From contig NZ_JAOWPS010000001.1 in NCBI RefSeq assembly GCF_025753795.1, positions 124,001 to 188,000 of the forward strand: a stretch of 64,000 nt of DNA, given 5' to 3'. A model generated the notes under the pieces. The model saw only the letters and a list, made by a program, of their open reading frames with translations. It was not told where the DNA came from and ran no database searches. A program made the translations under genes and the position numbers. Shown here in pieces: positions 48,984 through 57,613 of the stretch. Position 1 is the first letter of the stretch; the number at the start of each line of letters is the position of its first letter. The stretch is from Mesorhizobium sp. YC-39. GTDB lineage: Bacteria; Pseudomonadota; Alphaproteobacteria; Rhizobiales; Rhizobiaceae.

Positions 48984-49406
48984 CTTGATATAGGTGCCGA
49001 GCCTGAGGTAGCCGATGGCGAGCAGGAAGACGCCGGACATCATCGTCGCCAGCAGCAGCCCGTCGATGCCTTCGCGCTGGACCGTCGCCGCCACCAGCAC
49101 GATGAGGGCGCCGGCCGGGCCGCCGATCTGGAAGCGGCCGCCGCCGAGCGCCGAGACGATGAAACCACCGACGATGGCGGTGAACAGGCCGCGCTCCGGC
49201 GTCACGCCCGAAGCAATCGCGATCGCCATCGACAGCGGCAGCGCCACGATGGCCACTGTCAGCCCGGCGATGGCATCGGCCTTGAGGTGCTCCGATGTGT
49301 AGCCCTCGCGCAGAACCGTCACCAGCTTAGGCGTGAACAGCTCGGAAAATGTCGACTTTGCCGGTCTTTGGACCGGTTGATGATTTGCCTGCCGGATCTG
49401 ATCCAT
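48984..49406 (-). pseudogene. SulP sulfate/anion permease, truncated N-terminal fragment
   Basis: Only the first 141 codons of a SulP transporter remain: FTPKLVTVLREGYTSEHLKA, DAIAGLTVAIVALPLSMAIA, IVGGFIVSALGGGRFQIGGP and LAIGYLRLGTYIK. SulP proteins continue with a further 400-plus residues including a STAS domain. Here the frame carries on into unrelated Arg/Pro-rich sequence that is antisense to the RND gene end and stops at 48690. A deletion between 48780 and 48984 is the likely cause. The adjacent XRE gene is frameshifted too. Confidence 0.82.
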
Positions 49407-49755
49407 GAACGGCCTTCCGCTCCTGAAAAGCGGCGGGATCGTCGGCAGGACTGTCGGCGGTCGCCGTCGCGACTTTATGCCGGCTCAGCTTTCGGATTGG
49501 GCGGCACGGCCGGCTTGGGGCGCACGCCCCTGCCCGCCCGCGCTCGCTGGTCTGGTTCTCGCCGATCAGTTCCACCCCGGCCTCGTCAAGGGCCTGGATG
49601 ACCTTCGTCAATGTGTCGACCACGCCCCTGACCACGCCGTCGCTCGCTTCCATGCGCTGGATGGTTGGAAGCGAAACGCCTGCGCGCTCGGCGAGGTTCT
49701 TCTGATCGATGCCGGCCGGCGCCCTCGCGGCGCGCATCTGCGCGGCGGCAATCAT
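49327..49755 (-). CDS. XRE-type HTH regulator, C-terminus frameshifted
   Basis: From the ATG at 49755 the HTH is intact: GIDQKNLAERAGVSLPTIQR followed by MEASDGVVRGVVDTLTKVIQ and ALDEAGVELIGENQ, the usual short regulator found beside SulP genes. After SERGR the sequence becomes unnatural. Removing two G residues from adjacent G runs near 49525-49536 restores GVRPKPAVPPNPKAEPA and a TAA at 49475, a natural end. In the present sequence the frame runs to 49327 and into the sulP start. DNA binding may survive. Confidence 0.7.
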   Translation of the reverse strand: MIAAAQMRAARAPAGIDQKNLAERAGVSLPTIQRMEASDGVVRGVVDTLTKVIQALDEAGVELIGENQTSERGRAGACAPSRPCRPIRKLSRHKVATATADSPADDPAAFQERKAVHGSDPAGKSSTGPKTGKVDIFRAVHA

Positions 49756-49848
49756 CGGCCAGAACCCCCGTCTGAGTCTGCAATACGAGTGTATAATACC
49801 ATTATTATGATGTTTCAAGAATCATAATGCATATACCAAACATGTAGG

Positions 49849-50541
49849 TCACGCATCATCCGCCACCACCTTGCGCCGCTGCAGGAAGCGCGCCGTCAGC
49901 CAGCACAGCATCGCCCACGCGAAGCCGGCGCACCAGCCGGCCAGCACGTCTGACGGCCAGTGAACGCCGAGATAGACACGGCTGACGCCAACCAGCACCG
50001 TCGTCAGCACCGCGAGCGCCAGCACAAAGATCTTCGTCGTCCGGTCCGGCAGGAAGCGCGCCGCCAGCGAGCCGAGCGTCAGGTAGGTCACCGCCGACAG
50101 CATGGCATGGCCGCTCGGAAATGAAAGCGAGGTCTCGTTGACGAGGTGCGAAACCAGTTCGGGGCGGGGCCGGTCGACCCCAACCTTCAGCAGGCTCGAC
50201 AGCACCTGCCCACCCGCCACCGCCACGAATATGAACAGCGCCGTTCCGGGCTGGCGGATCAGCAGCAGATAGACGATCACCGCCGCCGTGATCAGCACGA
50301 GCACGCTGGAGCTGCCGAGGCTGGTGATGTCGCGCATCGCCCCTTCCAGCCATGGCGGGCCGATCGGGCTGTCGGGTTGGCCCGCCTTGCGGAAGGCGAG
50401 CAGGATCTCGGTATCGAAGGCGTGCGGCGTGGTGGCGCGCGCCACTTCCATCAGCTCCTCGAACCCCCACAGCCCGCCGGCGATGATCACGCCGGCAAGC
50501 AGTACCGGGAATTCGATCCAGTTGAGCAGCGGGTGCTTCAT
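49849..50541 (-). CDS. PAP2-family membrane phosphatase
   Basis: A 230-residue protein with about six helices and the complete phosphatase signature: KVGVDRPRPE (K-x6-RP), SFPSGHAM (PSGH) and SRVYLGVHWPSDV (SR-x5-H), spaced as in type 2 phosphatidic acid phosphatases. It would dephosphorylate lipid phosphates or undecaprenyl pyrophosphate at the periplasmic face. The ATG at 50541 follows the EamA gene by 22 bases, so the two may be cotranscribed. Confidence 0.93.
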   Translation of the reverse strand: MKHPLLNWIEFPVLLAGVIIAGGLWGFEELMEVARATTPHAFDTEILLAFRKAGQPDSPIGPPWLEGAMRDITSLGSSSVLVLITAAVIVYLLLIRQPGTALFIFVAVAGGQVLSSLLKVGVDRPRPELVSHLVNETSLSFPSGHAMLSAVTYLTLGSLAARFLPDRTTKIFVLALAVLTTVLVGVSRVYLGVHWPSDVLAGWCAGFAWAMLCWLTARFLQRRKVVADDA

Positions 50542-50563
50542 CGGCCTGTCATCAGCAATTCAA

Positions 50564-50902
50564 CTACAGCCTTTGCAGATAGGGCCCGAGCGTGATCAGC
50601 GCCACGGCCGCGATGGCGAGCACGACGCCGGTCGCCTGCAAGGCGTTCAGCCGCTCGCCGAAGAAGGCCAGCGCCACCACGTTCACCGACACCAGCTGGA
50701 TGACAGCCGACAGGCTGAACGACACCGACATGCCGAACTCACGGACCAGCCTCAGCATGACCAGATTGCCAAGCGAATAGAGCCCGAGCGTCAGCACGAT
50801 CTTGCCGAGGCTTGGCGCCAGCCCCCATTGCTTGGCGGCCGCCGCCGCCAGCAGGAAGATTATCGTTGAAATGCCGAGCTGCACCAGTCCCCAGAAACTC
50901 AA
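50564..50902 (-). CDS. Small EamA/SMR-like membrane protein
   Basis: About 112 residues with four hydrophobic segments: SFWGLVQLGISTIIFLLAAA, GLYSLGNLVMLRLVREFGMS, SFSLSAVIQLVSVNVVALAF, and FFGERLNALQATGVVLAIAA. The FGERLN motif is typical of EamA and small multidrug resistance helices. A TTG at 50902 with GGGG eight bases upstream is the most reasonable start; the longer frame to 50962 begins in unlikely sequence. The partner and substrate are unknown. Confidence 0.75.
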   Translation of the reverse strand: MSFWGLVQLGISTIIFLLAAAAAKQWGLAPSLGKIVLTLGLYSLGNLVMLRLVREFGMSVSFSLSAVIQLVSVNVVALAFFGERLNALQATGVVLAIAAVALITLGPYLQRL

Positions 50903-51021
50903 TTCCCGTCCCCCTAGATGCGGTCCTTCCCGCGCGTGTCGCAGACCTTGTTTCCGAAGCATCGGCCGCGGTCAAGCCGGGCTGACAGGACACACGAAAA
51001 TCGGAGCGGAAATTAGCCGGC

Positions 51022-51039
51022 GCGTCATCATTCTGTGAT
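51022..51039 (+). promoter_or_regulatory. Candidate Pho box upstream of phoX
   Basis: GCGTCAT-CATT-CTGTGAT against the rhizobial PhoB consensus CTGTCAT-N4-CTGTCAT: 11 of 14 positions match. It lies 67 bases before the PhoX start codon, the right distance for activation. Confidence 0.5.
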
Positions 51040-51105
51040 CTGCCGCCTGTACGGGGGTCGACCCAGATAACATGCTCCAGCCACTCAGGAAGCCAGAGGC
51101 AGCCC

Positions 51106-53109
51106 ATGACCGAACATCGCTCCCCCGACACCCGATTCCGCACCAGCCTGCTCGAGGACAACGACGGCCCGGCCACCAATCCCACAGACAACCCCACCAT
51201 GGGCGAGATCATCGCCGCGCGCTTTTCGCGCCGCGGTTTCCTTAAGGGATCGCTGGCCGTCTCGGCCATCGCCGCCACCGTCAGCCCGCTGGCGCTGATC
51301 ACCGCCGACAATGCTCGTGCGGCCGAAGGATCGGCCTTTACCTTTGACGAACTCGAAGCCGGCATCGATGAAAAGCATCACGTCGCACCTGGTTACGACG
51401 CCGACGTGCTGCTGCGCTGGGGCGATCCGCTGTTTGCCGATTCGCCGGACTTCGATCCGGTCAAGCAGTCGGCCGAGGCCCAGGCAAGGCAGTTCGGCTA
51501 CAACAACGACTATGTCGGCTATATCCCGATCGACGGCTCGGCCGAGCATGGCCTGCTCGTGGTCAACCACGAATACACCAATTCGCATCTGATGTTCCCG
51601 GGTATCGTCAAGATCGTCGAGAAGGACGGCAAGAAAGAGCTCGAAGTCGCCCCCCTCAGCAAGGAACAGATCGATGTCGAGATGGCCGCGCACGGTGGCA
51701 CCGTCGTCGAAATCCGCAAGGAGGCGGGCAAATGGCAAGTGGTGCGCGACGGCAAGCTCAACCGCCGCATCACCTCCAACACCGAGATGCAGCTGTCCGG
51801 TCCGGTCGCCGGCAACGACCGCGTCAAGACCAGCGCCGACCCGACCGGCACGAAAGTCATCGGCACCGTCAACAACTGCGCCGGCGGCGTCACGCCCTGG
51901 GGCACCTATGTCATGGCCGAGGAAAACATCCATGGCTATTTCTCGGGCGAATTACCGGAAGGCCACAAGGAAGCCGCCAACTACAAGCGCTTGGCCATTC
52001 CCGAAGGCGCCTATGAATGGGCGGCGCATTACGACCGTTTCGACCTCGGCAAGGAGCCGAACGAGCCGAATCGTTTTGGCTGGATCGTCGAGGTCGACGT
52101 CAACGATCCGACCTCGACGCCGAAGAAGCGCACCGCCATGGGCCGCTTCAAGCACGAGGGCGCCGAATCCATCGTCGCCAAGGATGGCCGCGTCGTTTTC
52201 TATCTCGGCGACGACGAGCGCTTCGATTACGTCTATAAATTCGTCACCACGGGCACGTTCAACCCGAACGACCGCGCCGCCAACATGGACCTGCTCGACG
52301 ACGGCACGCTCCACGTCGCCAAATTCGCCGAGGACGGTTCGGTCGAATGGCTGCCGGTCGTCTTTGGCCAGGGCCCGCTGACCGCCGAGAACGGCTTTGC
52401 CGGCCAGGCCGATGTGCTGATCGAGACACGTCGCGCCGCCGACCTTCTCGGCGCCACCAAGATGGACCGTCCCGAAGACATCCAGCCCAATGCCGTCAAT
52501 GGCAAGGTCTATGTCATGCTGACCAACAATTCCAAGCGCAAGGCCGACCAGGTCGACGCCGCCAATCCGCGCGCCGAAAACGCCTTTGGTCACATTATCG
52601 AGATATCAGAGGACGACGGCGATTTCACCGCCACCAAGGGCAAGTGGGATGTGCTGCTGAAATGCGGCGATCCCTCGGTGGCCGACGTCGGCGCCACCTT
52701 CTCGACCGCGACCACAGCCAATGGCTGGTTCGGCATGCCGGACAATTGCGCGGTCGATTCGGCCGGTCGCCTCTGGGTCGCCACCGACGGTCAGGGGCCG
52801 AAAGCCACCGGCCGCACAGACGGCTTGTGGGCGGTCGATACGGAAGGGACGGCGCGGGCGACCTCGAAACTGTTCTTCCGCGTGCCGGTCGGCGCCGAGA
52901 TGTGCGGTCCGCTATTCCTGCCGGACGACCAGACCGCCTTTGTCGCCGTCCAGCATCCTGCCGACGGCGGCGATGATTGGGAGCCTTTCGGCCGCCCTTC
53001 CTATTATGAGGACCTGTCGACCCGCTGGCCGGACTTCAAGCCTGACATGCCGGTGCGGCCGTCGGTGGTCGCCATCACCAAGCAGGGCGGCGGCAAGATC
53101 GCGGTCTGA
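51106..53109 (+). CDS. phoX: PhoX family alkaline phosphatase, Tat-exported
   Basis: A 667-residue protein of the PhoX/DUF839 family, Ca- and Fe-dependent periplasmic phosphatases acting on phosphomonoesters. The twin-arginine signal is visible after about 35 residues: FSRRGFLKGSLAVSAIAATV, cut near ARAAEG. Family landmarks include EHGLLVVNHEYTNSHLMFPG, NNCAGGVTPWGTYVMAEEN and MPDNCAVDSAGRLWVATDGQ, which hold the Glu and Asp metal ligands. It is monocistronic, with a Pho-box-like site upstream. Confidence 0.93.
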   Translation: MTEHRSPDTRFRTSLLEDNDGPATNPTDNPTMGEIIAARFSRRGFLKGSLAVSAIAATVSPLALITADNARAAEGSAFTFDELEAGIDEKHHVAPGYDADVLLRWGDPLFADSPDFDPVKQSAEAQARQFGYNNDYVGYIPIDGSAEHGLLVVNHEYTNSHLMFPGIVKIVEKDGKKELEVAPLSKEQIDVEMAAHGGTVVEIRKEAGKWQVVRDGKLNRRITSNTEMQLSGPVAGNDRVKTSADPTGTKVIGTVNNCAGGVTPWGTYVMAEENIHGYFSGELPEGHKEAANYKRLAIPEGAYEWAAHYDRFDLGKEPNEPNRFGWIVEVDVNDPTSTPKKRTAMGRFKHEGAESIVAKDGRVVFYLGDDERFDYVYKFVTTGTFNPNDRAANMDLLDDGTLHVAKFAEDGSVEWLPVVFGQGPLTAENGFAGQADVLIETRRAADLLGATKMDRPEDIQPNAVNGKVYVMLTNNSKRKADQVDAANPRAENAFGHIIEISEDDGDFTATKGKWDVLLKCGDPSVADVGATFSTATTANGWFGMPDNCAVDSAGRLWVATDGQGPKATGRTDGLWAVDTEGTARATSKLFFRVPVGAEMCGPLFLPDDQTAFVAVQHPADGGDDWEPFGRPSYYEDLSTRWPDFKPDMPVRPSVVAITKQGGGKIAV

Positions 53110-53211
53110 CACGCGGCAAGCTTGGTTTGCAGTCTCAAGGAAGGATTTCGGCAATACGAAATCCTTCCTTCTCTCGTTACCCGGGATGCATCAGCCTTTA
53201 CGCCGGACCCT

Positions 53212-53892
53212 TCAGTCGGCACGCTGAACCACGGCCATATTCATCATGCTTCTCAACCGGAAGCCAATGGACTCGTACAGTCTTATGGCCGCGACGTTGG
53301 TGGCATAGGCGTGGAGATAGGGAACTTCGCCGCGCGCCATGATCCGATTTGCCACGAACAGGGACAACAGCCTTCCCAGGCCGCCGCCGCGAAAATCCGG
53401 ATGCGAGCACACGCCGCTAAGCTCGGTATGGCCAGGCTGCTTCATGCGTTCGCCGGCCATCGCCGCAAGTCTGCCTTCGATCTTCACGCCCCAGAAATCG
53501 CCGAGGCTCAGCGCCTCCAGTGTGAATGGGCCGGGCTTGGTGACCATTGCCAAGGCGAGCATCTCGGCCGCATCGTGTTGCGTCAGTCGTTGCACACGCT
53601 CGTCGGACACGGTCTGCACCGGCTGTTCGGCAGTCATCTGCACCAGGGACGCGGTCGAAGTGGCGGAAAGCTCCGCGGGCAAGGTGATTGCGTCAGCCTG
53701 GACCAGGATGGCGCTTTCGAGCGGGGGAATAAGCCTGTTCAGCGCCCGCATGCTTTCCGCGTCGTCCGCTGCGGTGGCGGCAAAAGGAACGATCGACGGC
53801 AGGTATCGCCTGGCGAGGCTGTCACCTTGTGCAAAAGCCTGATGTCGCGTCGCAAGCGCGCTCCAGATGGGACGGTCGAGGACGTGATTCAT
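53212..53892 (-). CDS. GNAT family N-acetyltransferase
   Basis: A 226-residue protein. The acetyl-CoA-binding loop is SGVCSHPDFRGGGLGRLLSL near residue 165, followed by YLHAYATNVAAIRLYESIGF, as in FR47-type GNAT enzymes. The N-terminal half is less conserved. It overlaps the MarR gene by 4 bases (ATGA), so the two are translated together. The acceptor substrate is unknown. Confidence 0.88.
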   Translation of the reverse strand: MNHVLDRPIWSALATRHQAFAQGDSLARRYLPSIVPFAATAADDAESMRALNRLIPPLESAILVQADAITLPAELSATSTASLVQMTAEQPVQTVSDERVQRLTQHDAAEMLALAMVTKPGPFTLEALSLGDFWGVKIEGRLAAMAGERMKQPGHTELSGVCSHPDFRGGGLGRLLSLFVANRIMARGEVPYLHAYATNVAAIRLYESIGFRLRSMMNMAVVQRAD

Positions 53893-54374
53893 GGCACGGC
53901 CGCCCTTTCCACGCGACGGTCGAGGGGGACCTCGGCCAGGCCCTCCTCGATGGCGGCCAACTGGTCAAGAAGCGGTCCCGAACGCTCCGCGCACAAATCC
54001 GCGACGGCTTTCTCGATGCGTGGCCAGACGTCGCGCTTGGCAACATCGACGAGCCGTCGACCGTTCCCGGTGAGCGAGACAATCCTGCGCCGCTGGTCAT
54101 TGCTCGACGGGCTGACTTCGACCAATCCCAGTTCGGCCAGAAGCGCCACGCTTCGCGTGATGCCCGGCTGCGCAATCCCAAGAGCCTGTGCCAGTTCCCC
54201 AACCGGCAGAGGCCCCAGCCTGTCGAGCGCGGCCAGCAGCGGATACTGGCTCGACTGGACCGGGACATCCAGGCGATCGAGAACTCGCTGCGTATCCGCC
54301 TGCAACTGCTCGCCGATACGCTTCAACCTGCTGCCCAGGCACAGGAAGCCAAGAGATCGGATGACGTCTTCCAT
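53889..54374 (-). CDS. MarR family transcriptional regulator
   Basis: A 161-residue regulator: SSQYPLLAALDRLGPLPVGE, LAQALGIAQPGITRSVALLA and VEVSPSSNDQRRRIVSLTGN give the winged helix with its DxRRR wing. The ATG at 54374 is preferred because the upstream sequence is AT-rich promoter. A sigma-70-like promoter with a palindromic spacer lies directly upstream (54403-54431), suggesting autoregulation of this MarR-GNAT operon. Confidence 0.88.
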   Translation of the reverse strand: MEDVIRSLGFLCLGSRLKRIGEQLQADTQRVLDRLDVPVQSSQYPLLAALDRLGPLPVGELAQALGIAQPGITRSVALLAELGLVEVSPSSNDQRRRIVSLTGNGRRLVDVAKRDVWPRIEKAVADLCAERSGPLLDQLAAIEEGLAEVPLDRRVERAAVP

Positions 54375-54402
54375 AATCAACACGTCCCTGTTTAAGCATA
54401 AC

Positions 54403-54431
54403 ATGATATATAGCAATATATGGAAAGTCAA
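54403..54431 (-). promoter_or_regulatory. Promoter of the MarR-GNAT operon
   Basis: TTGACT (54431-54426), 17-base spacer, TATCAT (54408-54403) on the minus strand. The spacer holds a near-palindrome ATATATTGCTATAT, a plausible MarR operator. The region is far richer in A and T than its surroundings. Confidence 0.6.
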
Positions 54432-54636
54432 AGGGCGCAGCCGCTGGGCGCAACTCGATCCGGCGGATGACTCCGGGATGGAGCCACCGCCACTTGGTGG
54501 AGATTTCCCTTCAGTCGGCGCCGATTGCATCCTATATGGCGCTTGCGCGATATGATCGGCAATCAATCGCACAAGGCGACTGATTCGAGGCCGCGGGCTG
54601 GCCTCCATTACCCAAGCGGCACGCGGAACCTCGACC

Positions 54637-55674
54637 ATGCCCTCCTTGCGCATTCATTTCGATCGGCTGCTGGAAGGCGCAGCCCCCAAGGTCGAGCGGC
54701 GGGAGCTGACGCATGTCGAGCGCCTGGCGCTGGTGCGCCGGCATGGCGATTTTTCGCTCGCCTATTCGACCGCCGTCCAGCAAAAGCTTTCCTATTTCGG
54801 CGATGCCGACGGCTACATCGCCTTCGGCACCAAGATGAAGCACCATTTCGCGCTCGGCGACCCGGTGGTTCATCCGCCGGATAGGCCCGATTATATCAGG
54901 CGTTTCGTCGAGGCCGCCGGCAGTCCCTGGTTCGTGCAGATCGGCGAAGAGACGGCGCGCGTGCTGGCCGGGCTCGGCTACCAGGTCAATCGTCTCGGCA
55001 TTGATACGCGGCTGGTCCTGCCGGCGCATGATTTTTCGGGAAAGCGCAACGAAACCGTGCGCTATTCCGAGCGCTGGCTGTTGAAGAAAGGGTTTTCCCT
55101 CGACGAGGACAAGCGCACCGTCTTTCTCGACGAAATCCAGCGGCTGTCGCAGAACTGGCGGGCGGACCGCATCGTCAAACGATGGGAAATGGGTTTCCTC
55201 AACCGCCCTTTCAACGATCAGCTCGGCATCGACATGCGCCGCTTCGTCCTCCATGGCCCTGACGGCGAACTCGTCGCCCTGCTCGACTTCGATCCAATGT
55301 TCAGCGGCGGCAAGGTGATCGGCTACACCACCTCGTTCAAGCGCAAGCATGTCGACGCCACGCCGCATGCCGAGATCGGCCTGACCAAATTCGCCGTCGA
55401 CCGTTTTCGCGAGGAAGGCATCTCGGTCGTGACGCTCGGCCTGTCGCCGCTTGTCGACATCGGACCGAGTGGCTTTGCCGAAAGCGACTTCTGGCGTAAC
55501 GCCTTCCAGCGCGCCTATGATTCGCCATGGGTCAATCGCAGCAAGTTCAACCTGCAGGGCCAGGCGGCCTTCAAGCGCCGCTTTCACGGCATCGAGGAGC
55601 CGACCTACATCGCCTTCCGCAAGGGGACCTATATCGAGATGCTGGGGCTGCTGCGCCTGATCAAGGCAATCTAA
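54637..55674 (+). CDS. DUF2156 (LPG-synthase C-terminal-like) acyl/aminoacyl transferase
   Basis: A 345-residue protein of the DUF2156 family, equal to the cytoplasmic catalytic half of MprF-type phosphatidylglycerol lysyltransferases, without the membrane half. HGDFSLAYSTAVQQKLSYFG, GYIAFGTKMKHHFALGDPVV, VIGYTTSFKRKHVDATPHAE, FNLQGQAAFKRRFHGIEEPT and YIAFRKG are family signatures (two GNAT-like lobes). The substrate is unknown: aminoacyl-lipid or peptide transfer is possible. The ATG at 54637 has a weak site (CGGAACC). Upstream sequence from 54375 holds only the MarR promoter. Confidence 0.82.
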   Translation: MPSLRIHFDRLLEGAAPKVERRELTHVERLALVRRHGDFSLAYSTAVQQKLSYFGDADGYIAFGTKMKHHFALGDPVVHPPDRPDYIRRFVEAAGSPWFVQIGEETARVLAGLGYQVNRLGIDTRLVLPAHDFSGKRNETVRYSERWLLKKGFSLDEDKRTVFLDEIQRLSQNWRADRIVKRWEMGFLNRPFNDQLGIDMRRFVLHGPDGELVALLDFDPMFSGGKVIGYTTSFKRKHVDATPHAEIGLTKFAVDRFREEGISVVTLGLSPLVDIGPSGFAESDFWRNAFQRAYDSPWVNRSKFNLQGQAAFKRRFHGIEEPTYIAFRKGTYIEMLGLLRLIKAI

Positions 55675-55684
55675 GCAGGATCCG

Positions 55685-56446
55685 TCAGTTTCGCAGCCGG
55701 TAGCCGGTCCGGAAGATCCAGGCGACGATCGCTATGCAGACGAGCAGGAACACGACCGTCATGCCGAGGCTGATACCGATCGAGACGTCGGACTTGCCGT
55801 AGAAACTCCAGCGAAAGCCGCTGACCAGATAGAGGACAGGGTTGAACAGCGTCACCGTGCGCCAGATGCCGGGCAGCATGTCGATCGAATAGAAGCTGCC
55901 GCCAAGGAAGGTCAGCGGCGTGATGATCAAAAGCGGCACCAATTGCAATTGCTCGAAGCTCTTGGCCCAGATGCCGATGATGAAACCGAACAGGCTGAAG
56001 GTCACCGCCGTTAGCACCAGGAAGGCGAGCATCCAGACCGGATGCTCGACGTGAAGCGGCACGAACAGCGAAGCGGTCGCTAGGATGATCAGGCCGAGTA
56101 TGATCGACTTGGTCGCCGCACCCCCGACATAGGCGATGACGATCTCCAGATAGGACACCGGCGCCGACAGCAATTCGTAGATCGAGCCGACGAATTTCGG
56201 GAAATAGATGGCGAAGGAGGCATTGGAGATCGACTGCGTCAACAGCGACAGCATGATCAGCCCCGGCACGATGAAGGCGCCGTAGCTGATGCCGTCGATC
56301 TCGGTGATGCGCGAGCCGATGGCCGAGCCGAAGACGACGAAATAGAGCGATGTCGAGATGACCGGCGAGACGATGCTCTGCAGCACCGTGCGGAAGGCGC
56401 GCGCCATTTCCATCCGGTAGATCGCCCAGACTGCGCGCAGGTTCAT
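55685..56446 (-). CDS. ABC-2 type transporter permease
   Basis: A 253-residue inner-membrane protein with six helices: [60 protein letters not shown], and [20 protein letters not shown] with [16 protein letters not shown], the ABC-2 (NodJ/YadH-like) signature. It overlaps the ATPase gene by 4 bases (ATGA). The substrate is not visible; YadGH- and NodIJ-type exporters are the closest layout. Confidence 0.92.
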   Translation of the reverse strand: MNLRAVWAIYRMEMARAFRTVLQSIVSPVISTSLYFVVFGSAIGSRITEIDGISYGAFIVPGLIMLSLLTQSISNASFAIYFPKFVGSIYELLSAPVSYLEIVIAYVGGAATKSIILGLIILATASLFVPLHVEHPVWMLAFLVLTAVTFSLFGFIIGIWAKSFEQLQLVPLLIITPLTFLGGSFYSIDMLPGIWRTVTLFNPVLYLVSGFRWSFYGKSDVSIGISLGMTVVFLLVCIAIVAWIFRTGYRLRN

Positions 56447-57369
56447 GCGTCCTTCCTCACCAGATTGACGAAGATCTCCTCGAGCGAGCTGTTTTGCGTG
56501 TCGATGTCGCGGAACTGGATGCCGGCCGCTTCAAGGTCTCGGATCAGCGAGGCAACGCCCGGGCGTTCGCTCTGGTTGTCATAGGTATAGGTCAGTTGTC
56601 CGCCGTCCGGCGAACGCTCCAGCCCATAGCGCGAAAACGTCTCGGGGATGGCGGCGATCGGGCTGCGCAATTCCAGCACAAGCCGCTTGCGGCCGAGCGT
56701 GCGCATCAGTTCAGCCTTCTCCTCGACCAGCACGATCTCACCGCGATTGATGACGCCGACGCGGTCGGCCATCGCTTCGGCCTCCTCGATATAGTGCGTG
56801 GTCAGGATGATGGTCACCCCGTCTTCGCGCAGCCGCCGCACCATCGCCCACATGTCCTGGCGCAGCTCGACGTCGACGCCGGCGGTCGGTTCGTCGAGGA
56901 ACAGCACCCTGGGTTCATGCGACAGCGCCTTGGCGATCATCAGCCGCCGCTTCATGCCGCCCGACAGCGTGATCGCCTTGGCGTCCTTCTTGTCCCACAG
57001 CGAGAGATCGCGCAGCACCTTCTCGACAAAGGCTGGGTTAGCCGGCTTGCCGAACAGGCCGCGGCTGTAATTGACCGTCGCCCATACGCTCTCGAACGCG
57101 TCGATGGTCAGCTCCTGCGGCACTAGCCCGATCAGGCTGCGCGCCGCGCGATAGTCCCGGGTGATGTCATGGCCGTCCACCGTCACCGTGCCCGACGAGC
57201 GGTTGACGATGCCGCAGACGATCGAGATGAGCGTCGTCTTGCCGGCGCCGTTCGGCCCGAGCAGCGCAAAGATCTCGCCGCGCTCGATCTCGAGGTTGAT
57301 CTCCTTCAGCGCCTTGAAGCCGGTGGCGTAGGTCTTGGTGACCCCGGAAATGGAAATAATGGAGGGCAT
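56443..57369 (-). CDS. ABC transporter ATP-binding protein (YadG/NodI-like)
   Basis: A 308-residue ATPase: Walker [17 protein letters not shown] near residue 38, ABC signature [20 protein letters not shown], Walker [21 protein letters not shown], switch His in [22 protein letters not shown]-terminal domain of about 80 residues follows. It is upstream of and coupled to the ABC-2 permease, forming a complete exporter of two subunits. Confidence 0.93.
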   Translation of the reverse strand: MPSIISISGVTKTYATGFKALKEINLEIERGEIFALLGPNGAGKTTLISIVCGIVNRSSGTVTVDGHDITRDYRAARSLIGLVPQELTIDAFESVWATVNYSRGLFGKPANPAFVEKVLRDLSLWDKKDAKAITLSGGMKRRLMIAKALSHEPRVLFLDEPTAGVDVELRQDMWAMVRRLREDGVTIILTTHYIEEAEAMADRVGVINRGEIVLVEEKAELMRTLGRKRLVLELRSPIAAIPETFSRYGLERSPDGGQLTYTYDNQSERPGVASLIRDLEAAGIQFRDIDTQNSSLEEIFVNLVRKDA

Positions 57370-57613
57370 GGCTGAAAACGGCTGCTTGAAAGTGGCTGGA
57401 GATTTTTATTGCGCTGAATGTCGGTGCGCGCGGCGGGAAGTCAATGCCGCTCCTGACAATTCTGGACAATCGTTCCCGGATTGCGGACATTTCCCGCGCT
57501 GACGTTTTCCCGCCAGGTACTGCGACAACACGCCCCGCGTGACGCCACGACGCTTTGACCAAGCCACGCTTCGGCCGTATTCTTTCAACCATAAGCAGCA
57601 GCCGGAGCCCACC

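Noticed and set aside
57370..57613. FNR/FixK site upstream of cioA
   Set aside because: No TTGAT-N4-ATCAA-like palindrome found; TGACAATTCTGGACAA is suggestive only by eye.
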